This document shows positions 58,623-64,000 of a stretch of DNA of 64,000 nucleotides, piece by piece. The stretch's first letter is position 1. Every line of letters begins with the position of its first letter. Where the stretch lies: contig NZ_CP107939.1 of assembly GCF_036046055.1 (NCBI RefSeq), positions 3,410,001 to 3,474,000 of the forward strand, written 5' to 3'. Made by a program: the position numbers and the translations under genes. Source of the DNA: Nocardia sp. NBC_00403 (GTDB lineage Bacteria; Actinomycetota; Actinomycetes; Mycobacteriales; Mycobacteriaceae). The notes under the pieces were generated by a model that was not told the DNA's origin, did no database searches, and saw nothing but the letters and a program-made list of their open reading frames with translations.

Positions 58623-60821
58623 CTATCGCGCGGCCCGGTAGGTGGCGGCCGCCTTCAGGAGCGTTTCGTGGTACTCGTCCCCGGGGTCGGAGTCGAGGAC
58701 GATGGCGCCGCCCGCGCCGATGCGCCACAGACCGTTGTGGCGGACGGCGGTGCGAATGACGATATTGAGGTCGGCGGTGCCTGCCAGACCGAGGAAGCCG
58801 ATGGTGCCCGAGTAGACGCCGCGCGCTTCGGTTTCCAGTTCGTCGATGATTTCCATGGTGCGCTTCTTGGGAGCGCCGGTCATCGAGCCGCCGGGGAAAC
58901 ACGCGCGCAAGCTGTCGACGGCATCGATGTTCGGGCGCAGCGTGCCGCGGACGGTCGAGACCAGTTGGTGCATGGTCGAATACGTCTCGGTGGCCATCAG
59001 CTTCGGGACGTGCACGCTGCCGATCTGGCACACCCGTCCGAGGTCGTTGCGCAGCAGGTCGACGATCATCAGGTTCTCGGCGCGGGTCTTCGGGCTGTCG
59101 GCCAGCTCGCGGCGTAGCCGCTCGTCCTCGGCGGGAGTGCTGCCCCGGGGCGCGGTGCCTTTGATCGGCTTGCTCTCCACGGTGCGTGCCCGATCGACCT
59201 TGAGGAAGCGTTCCGGTGAGGAGCATGCGATTTCGAGGTCGTCGAAGCGCAGGTATGCGGCATAGGGCGCGGGATTGCAGCGGCGCAGGCGGCGGTAGAA
59301 GTCGAGGCCGTCGGATTCGGCGGCGGCGAAGGTCGCGTTGTCGGTGAGGCAGATTTCGTAGGACTCGCCTGCGTGCAATCGGTCCTGGCAGACGGCGATG
59401 TCCGCCAGGTAGCGATCGCGGCCCCTGGTGAACAGCGGCGCCACGGCGGTGGTGTCGGAGAACACCTCGAGCATCGGTGGATTTGCCCATGTGGGAAGGG
59501 ATTCCAGGATCTCACGAGTATCACGCAGCCAGTCCGCGCTCGCGCGCAGCGCCTCCGGCCCGGGATCGGTGAGCGCGAGCAAATGGGTGCGCCCACCCAC
59601 ATGGTCGACGACGACGATCCGATCGGCGAAGATCCACTGCGCGTCCGGCGTCGGCGCACGGTGTGCCGCCTCGGCTCCGCATTCGGCCTTCACTTCGTAA
59701 CCGAGGTAACCGACATAGCCGCCTGCGAAATCGAAAGGCAGATCGGGCAGTTCGACAAATCTCCGGCGGGTCTCGGCGGCGAGATAATCGAGGATCGTGC
59801 CGGGGGCGCGGTATCGGCCTCCATCGGAGGACTCGACGGTGACCGCGCCCTCTCCGACCCGATAGCGAACTACCTCGGCGAGCGGGCCGCCCGCATCGCC
59901 GAGGAAGGAGAACCGGTCCAGGCCGGGTTCGACGTGCTCGCTGTCGAGCCAGAATGCGGTCGGCGAGTCGGCATACAGCCGAAGGAAAGCGGCCTCGGAA
60001 TCGATGGCTCGTTCGATGACGCTGTGTTCGATCTGCCGGGGAGGTACGGGTTCGCCGTAGCCGAGCCGGGTTCCTCGCTCGATCGCGGGCGTGAACCGCT
60101 CGGCTGCTCGGACGAATCCCATTGCGCCGGAGGCGTGTTGCTCGCGCACCCTGGTGATGGATCCGGACTGTCCGATGGTCGAGGGCCGCCCGGTCCCCGA
60201 TCTGCCTGCCACGAACCGATGCACATGCGGTGCCACCGGCTGGGCCGTGGTGAGTTCGGCGAAGTTGCGCAGTAGCGCCGCACCGTGCTCGCTGGCTATC
60301 GATTCGGGATGGAACTGCACGCCCCATTGCGGTCTACTGCGGTGACGGACGCCCATGATCACCCCGTCGGCGGCGACCGCCGTGATTTCCAGGCTGTCGG
60401 GAAGCGGACGTTGGGCGCACAGCGAGTGGTAGCGCACGGCGGTGAAGCCGAGGGGGAGTCCGGCGAACAGATCGCTGCCGTCGTGTTCGATGTGGTCGAG
60501 ATAGCCGTGCCGGGCCACGGGTGCGCCCGCGACCACACCGCCGGCCGCGACCACGATCCCTTGGTGCCCGAGGCACACCCCGAGCAAGGGCAGCTCCGTC
60601 TCGCGGATCACTGCTGCCGAGATACCGACATCGCGGGCGACGTCGGGTCGGCCGGGGCCTGGGGAGATGACAATGTTGTCGAAACGGGCGAGATCCAGCC
60701 GTGTGAGATCGTCGACCTCGTCGTTGCGCACCACCGTCGGTTCTACGCCGTTCACTTCGCTGATCAGCTGATACAGGTTATAGGTGAACGAGTCGTAATT
60801 GTCGATCAACAACGTGTGCAT
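58623..60821 (-). CDS. pabB: aminodeoxychorismate synthase, PabA-PabB fusion
   Basis: 732 aa from ATG 60821. Residues 1-190: class I glutamine amidotransferase (LLGVCLGHQG with catalytic Cys, WGVQFHPES). Residues 260-732: chorismate-binding (SSPERFL, ESKPIKGTAPRG, LLRNDLGRVCQIGSV, CFPGGSMTGAPKKRTMEIID). Makes 4-amino-4-deoxychorismate for folate, or for secondary metabolism in some actinobacteria. No antibiotic cluster is adjacent, so folate is likely. Confidence 0.92.
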   Translation of the reverse strand: MHTLLIDNYDSFTYNLYQLISEVNGVEPTVVRNDEVDDLTRLDLARFDNIVISPGPGRPDVARDVGISAAVIRETELPLLGVCLGHQGIVVAAGGVVAGAPVARHGYLDHIEHDGSDLFAGLPLGFTAVRYHSLCAQRPLPDSLEITAVAADGVIMGVRHRSRPQWGVQFHPESIASEHGAALLRNFAELTTAQPVAPHVHRFVAGRSGTGRPSTIGQSGSITRVREQHASGAMGFVRAAERFTPAIERGTRLGYGEPVPPRQIEHSVIERAIDSEAAFLRLYADSPTAFWLDSEHVEPGLDRFSFLGDAGGPLAEVVRYRVGEGAVTVESSDGGRYRAPGTILDYLAAETRRRFVELPDLPFDFAGGYVGYLGYEVKAECGAEAAHRAPTPDAQWIFADRIVVVDHVGGRTHLLALTDPGPEALRASADWLRDTREILESLPTWANPPMLEVFSDTTAVAPLFTRGRDRYLADIAVCQDRLHAGESYEICLTDNATFAAAESDGLDFYRRLRRCNPAPYAAYLRFDDLEIACSSPERFLKVDRARTVESKPIKGTAPRGSTPAEDERLRRELADSPKTRAENLMIVDLLRNDLGRVCQIGSVHVPKLMATETYSTMHQLVSTVRGTLRPNIDAVDSLRACFPGGSMTGAPKKRTMEIIDELETEARGVYSGTIGFLGLAGTADLNIVIRTAVRHNGLWRIGAGGAIVLDSDPGDEYHETLLKAAATYRAAR

Positions 60822-60901
60822 GGTGTCTGGAACCCTACGCGCAGCCGGGATCGGCGAACTGTTGTCAACTGCCTTCAGTTGGAGCGAACCGATGAGGCAC
60901 A

Positions 60902-61966
60902 ATGTCGGACATGTCTGTTGCGCAGCCGGTCGACGTCGATCGTGACGTTGTCGACTTCACCGTGGTCGGGAAGTGGATGGATGAGCAGGGTCTTCCTGGT
61001 GGTGAGTTCGAGGGGGTGACTCCCCTCGGCGGCGGGACGCAGAACATCATGCTGCGCTTCGCCAGGGGTGGCCGGGACTACGTATTGCGCCGCGGCCCCA
61101 AGCATCTGCGTGCCAAGAGCAATGAGGTGATCCGGCGCGAGGCGAGGCTGCTGGGGGCGCTCGACGGCGCCGATGTGCGCGCGCCGCGAGTGATCGCCGC
61201 CTGCCCCGACGAAACGGTCCTCGGCGCGGTCTTCTATCTGATGGAGCCGATCACCGGATTCAACCCGCAGAACGAGCTGCCCGAGTTGCACGCGGGAGAT
61301 CCGGAGATTCGGCGGCAGATGGGTCTGTCGGCGGTCGAAGCCATCGCGCGGCTCGGGGCGCTCGACTATCAGGCGCTCGGACTCGCCGACTACGGCAAAC
61401 CCGACGGCTTCCTGGAACGGCAGGTGCCGCGCTGGCTCGGTGAACTCGAGTCCTATTCGTCCAACGAGGGTTACCCCGGACCGGAGATCCCGGGTGTGCG
61501 GCAGGTCGGCGAGTGGCTCGATCGCAATCGGCCCGAGCAGTGGACTCCCGGCATCCTGCACGGCGACTGCCACCTGGCGAACATGATGTTCTCCTTCGAC
61601 GGCCCCGAGGTGGCGGCGATGGTGGACTGGGAGATGTCCACCATCGGCGATCCGCTGCTGGACCTCGGCTGGCAGATCGCGACCCGTCCGGTGCCGGGCA
61701 CCGCGGGTGCGGCGCTCGTCGGCAAGCTCGGCGCGGTCGGCGGGCTGCCGACCCCGGAGGAGATGATCGCGCACTACGGCAAGTTCTCCGACCGCGATCT
61801 CAGCGTGGTTCCGTGGTACACGGTGCTGGCCTGTTTCAAGCTCGGCATCGTGCTGGAAGGCACCCATGCCCGCGCTTTCGCGGGCAAGGCGCCCAAGCAG
61901 GTCGGCGACTTCCTACACGCCATCACCCTCGAGCTCTTCGGGCGTGCGCACGGCTTGATGGAGTAG
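60902..61966 (+). CDS. APH-like phosphotransferase (ACAD10 N-terminal type)
   Basis: 354 aa from ATG 60902 (an alternative ATG is 60911). GGGTQNIMLRF as nucleotide loop, DYVLRRGPKHLRAKS, ILHGDCHLANMMFS (HGDCHxxN), MVDWEMSTIGDPLLDLGW (DxE). This branch of the APH family accompanies acyl-CoA metabolism genes in actinobacteria; substrate unknown. Confidence 0.88.
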   Translation: MSDMSVAQPVDVDRDVVDFTVVGKWMDEQGLPGGEFEGVTPLGGGTQNIMLRFARGGRDYVLRRGPKHLRAKSNEVIRREARLLGALDGADVRAPRVIAACPDETVLGAVFYLMEPITGFNPQNELPELHAGDPEIRRQMGLSAVEAIARLGALDYQALGLADYGKPDGFLERQVPRWLGELESYSSNEGYPGPEIPGVRQVGEWLDRNRPEQWTPGILHGDCHLANMMFSFDGPEVAAMVDWEMSTIGDPLLDLGWQIATRPVPGTAGAALVGKLGAVGGLPTPEEMIAHYGKFSDRDLSVVPWYTVLACFKLGIVLEGTHARAFAGKAPKQVGDFLHAITLELFGRAHGLME

Positions 61967-62112
61967 TCCGGCGGAGCCGAATGGCGGCTGTCGGTGTATC
62001 CGGGGCTGCCATTCGCTCGGAGGATCTCCGGGTCGTTGGTTGTCGGAATCTCGCGGGCATGTGGCTGTATTTGTGTGGCTGATGATATTCAGCCGGCAAT
62101 AGGGTGGGCCGC

Positions 62113-62697
62113 ATGCCAATCGTGCCTGACGTGAAGAACTGGACCTGGGTCCTCGGGCGGTCCTGTCCGGAATGTGGATTCGACGCGGCCGCGACGCCGT
62201 ACGAGGCGGTCCCCGGGCTGGCGCGGGAGTATGCCTGTCGGTTGACGGCGAGGTTGGCGCTGCCGGACGCGGTCACCCGCCCGGACGGGGGAACGTGGTC
62301 GGCGCTGGAGTACGCCGCCCATGTGCGCGACGTGTGCCGAATCTTCGCTTATCGGACCGCAGTCGCGGCCCGTGTCGATGCGGTCGACCCTGGGGTGCCC
62401 GCCTTCGATGCGCAGGGGCTCGATGCCGCGGAGACTGCCGACGGGGTGCCGGTGTTCTCGAACTGGGACCAGGACGAAACGGCGATCGCCGACCGGTATG
62501 GCGAGCAGGACCCGGCCATCGTGGCCGCCGAGCTGGCGGAAGCCGCCGACAGGGTGGCGCGCGCGCTCGAATCGGTGCCTGCCTCCGACCGCGGATTCCA
62601 GGTGCGGCGCAGCGATGGCTCGACCTTCACCGTGGAGACTCTCGCGGGCTATTTCTTGCATGACGTGATTCACCATGTTCACGACGTGCGCGGCTGA
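62113..62697 (+). CDS. DinB-family protein
   Basis: 194 aa from ATG 62113. VLGRSCPECGFDAAATPYEA at the start, GGTWSALEYAAHVRDVCRIF and YFLHDVIHHVHDVRG at the end supply the spaced His residues of the DinB four-helix metal-binding fold. Often thiol-dependent transferase-like; role unknown. Confidence 0.85.
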   Translation: MPIVPDVKNWTWVLGRSCPECGFDAAATPYEAVPGLAREYACRLTARLALPDAVTRPDGGTWSALEYAAHVRDVCRIFAYRTAVAARVDAVDPGVPAFDAQGLDAAETADGVPVFSNWDQDETAIADRYGEQDPAIVAAELAEAADRVARALESVPASDRGFQVRRSDGSTFTVETLAGYFLHDVIHHVHDVRG

Positions 62698-62797
62698 AAT
62701 CGGGCAGGATCTGAAGCGAGCAGGTCTGGGGGCAGCGGGAATTGGAACCGGTTCGGGAGTTCGGCTGACCCGTACCGACGAATTTTCGACCCGGTAC

Positions 62798-62811
62798 TAG
62801 AACGCGTTCCA
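62798..62811. promoter_or_regulatory. KstR-type operator upstream of the alcohol dehydrogenase
   Basis: TAGAACGCGTTCCA fits TnnAACnnGTTnnA exactly, 60 bp before the ATG of the dehydrogenase. Second such site in the window after 53735. Confidence 0.75.
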
Positions 62812-62871
62812 GTTTTCTCGTAGTGTGGGTGCAGTCACATAGAAGCCCGTGCATGCGAGAGGTCTACACGA

Positions 62872-64000
62872 ATGAAGACGAAAGGCGCGATCCTGTGGGG
62901 GATCGACCAGCCGTGGTCGGTGGAGGAGATCGAGGTCGGTGACCCGGTCGCCGGCGAGGTCCAGATCCGGATGGAAACCGCCGGAATGTGCCACTCGGAC
63001 CACCACATCGTGACCGGTGCGACCCCGATGCCCGCCTACCCCGTGATGGGCGGCCACGAAGGCGCGGGCGTGATCACCAAGCTCGGGCCCAACTGTCCCG
63101 CCGACCTGCAGGTCGGCGACCACGTGATCCTGTCGTTCATCCCGGCCTGTGGCCGCTGTCCGGCGTGCGTGAGCGGCAATATGGCGCTGTGCGACCTGGG
63201 CGCCGGGCTGCTGATGGGTCAGGCGATCAGCGACGGCACCTATCGAATCCAGGCGCGCGGTGAGAATGTCATCCCGATGTGCCTGCTCGGCACCTTCGCG
63301 CCGTACATGACGGTGCACCACACCTCGGTGGTGAAGATCGACCCGACGATCCCGTTCGAGGTCGCCTGCCTCGTCGGCTGTGGCGTGCCGACCGGCTTCG
63401 GGTCCTCCACCCATGTCGCCGAGGTCAAGCCGGGCGAGACCGTGGTGATCGCCGGCATCGGCGGTGTCGGCATGAGCGCCCTGCAGGGCGCGGTGCTCTC
63501 CGGCGCCTCCAAAGTCGTTGCGATCGACCCGAACCCGTGGAAGCGCGAGCAGGCGCAGAAGTTCGGCGCCACGCACACCTACGAGAGCATGGCCGCCGCG
63601 ATCATGCCGCTGATCGAGGCCACCGAGGGCCGGATGGCGCAGAAGGTCATCCTCACCATGGGGGAAATGCACGGCGACTACGTCGAAGAGGGCCTGATCC
63701 TGACGGCCAAGGCCGGCACTCTGGTGATCACCTCGATGGGCCGGATGGACGCCGGCGATGTCAAGATGAACACCTTCCTGCTGTCCATGCTGCAGAAGAC
63801 GGTGAAGGGCTGCATCTTCGGTGGCGGCAACGCCCGCCAGGACGCACCGCACCTGCTGTCGCTGTACAAGGCGGGCCAACTCAACCTGGACGACATGGTG
63901 ACCCGCAGCTACTCCCTGGAGGAGATCAACCAGGGCTACCAGGACATGCTGGACGGCAAGAACATTCGCGGAATCATCAAGTACACCGAGGCCGACTGGT
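62872..64000 (+). CDS. NDMA-dependent zinc alcohol dehydrogenase, 3'-partial
   Basis: ATG 62872; 376 codons visible without a stop, so only a few residues can be missing. MDR family: catalytic zinc ligands in AGMCHSDHH and GGHEGAG, structural zinc CGRCPACVSGNMALC, Rossmann loop AGIGGVGMSAL. The family uses tightly bound NAD and in sterol-degrading actinobacteria oxidises side-chain alcohols, which fits the KstR-type site and the CYP125 gene 8 kb away. Confidence 0.92.
   Translation, partial: MKTKGAILWGIDQPWSVEEIEVGDPVAGEVQIRMETAGMCHSDHHIVTGATPMPAYPVMGGHEGAGVITKLGPNCPADLQVGDHVILSFIPACGRCPACVSGNMALCDLGAGLLMGQAISDGTYRIQARGENVIPMCLLGTFAPYMTVHHTSVVKIDPTIPFEVACLVGCGVPTGFGSSTHVAEVKPGETVVIAGIGGVGMSALQGAVLSGASKVVAIDPNPWKREQAQKFGATHTYESMAAAIMPLIEATEGRMAQKVILTMGEMHGDYVEEGLILTAKAGTLVITSMGRMDAGDVKMNTFLLSMLQKTVKGCIFGGGNARQDAPHLLSLYKAGQLNLDDMVTRSYSLEEINQGYQDMLDGKNIRGIIKYTEADW

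Overview
The window is high-GC actinobacterial DNA, most likely Nocardia or a close mycolic-acid relative. The evidence is protein content: type VII secretion associated proteins, DUF3558 and DUF6186 families, a CYP125-type P450 and an NDMA-dependent alcohol dehydrogenase. The last two each sit behind a site matching the mycobacterial KstR operator consensus. No rRNA, intact tRNA or functional CRISPR array is visible.

Layout. 1-4.05 kb is the edge of an integrated plasmid or ICE-like backbone: a coiled-coil protein running in from upstream, a DUF2637 (SpdB-like) membrane protein split from its HTH tail, and a 1.3 kb non-coding stretch with large nested palindromes. 4.06-6.92 kb holds a candidate defence locus: a wHTH protein with a possible PD-(D/E)XK nuclease signature, convergent with a Ser/Thr kinase translationally coupled to an unknown 391-aa protein. 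7-20.4 kb is mobile-element debris: an IS481 remnant, a DpdA-like DNA-modification relic cut by an IS3 element, an IS21 element with a frameshifted istB, a Tn3 transposase stub, and a serine resolvase whose two halves lie about 9 kb apart. A type VII secretion associated gene faces a putative effector at 12.8-14.3 kb.

21.7-33.15 kb is a genomic island bounded by copies of the 3' half of a tRNA-Met-like gene (anticodon loop CTCATAA), with a third copy at 30.16 kb. It carries a 5'-truncated tyrosine integrase, a second integrase relic, an NB-ARC/STAND NTPase with TPR-like C-terminus followed 10 nt later by an APH-fold kinase, a LysR/NmrA-like pair, a BolA-family gene with a small HTH gene, and secreted or membrane proteins. 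This island is the best place for an undescribed defence module.

33.2-43.6 kb mixes a YbaB/WXG-like T7SS locus, a frameshifted DUF3558 lipoprotein invaded by an intact IS481 element with a GCTAGC target duplication, a stand-alone ATP-dependent DNA ligase, a lipase pseudogene and an alpha/beta hydrolase pair. From 44 kb on the genes are mostly intact and core-like: Mut7-C RNase, DUF1304, secreted lipase, TerD-vWA and TerD-HNH stress proteins, a mirrored pair of small membrane proteins, TetR regulators, DUF1254 protein, serine hydrolase, truncated haemoglobin, CYP125, PabB fusion, phosphotransferase, DinB and the alcohol dehydrogenase, which runs off the right edge.

Single-base or short-duplication frameshifts are frequent up to about 41 kb and not noticed beyond it. 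This fits decaying accessory DNA, but some homopolymer cases could be assembly errors.
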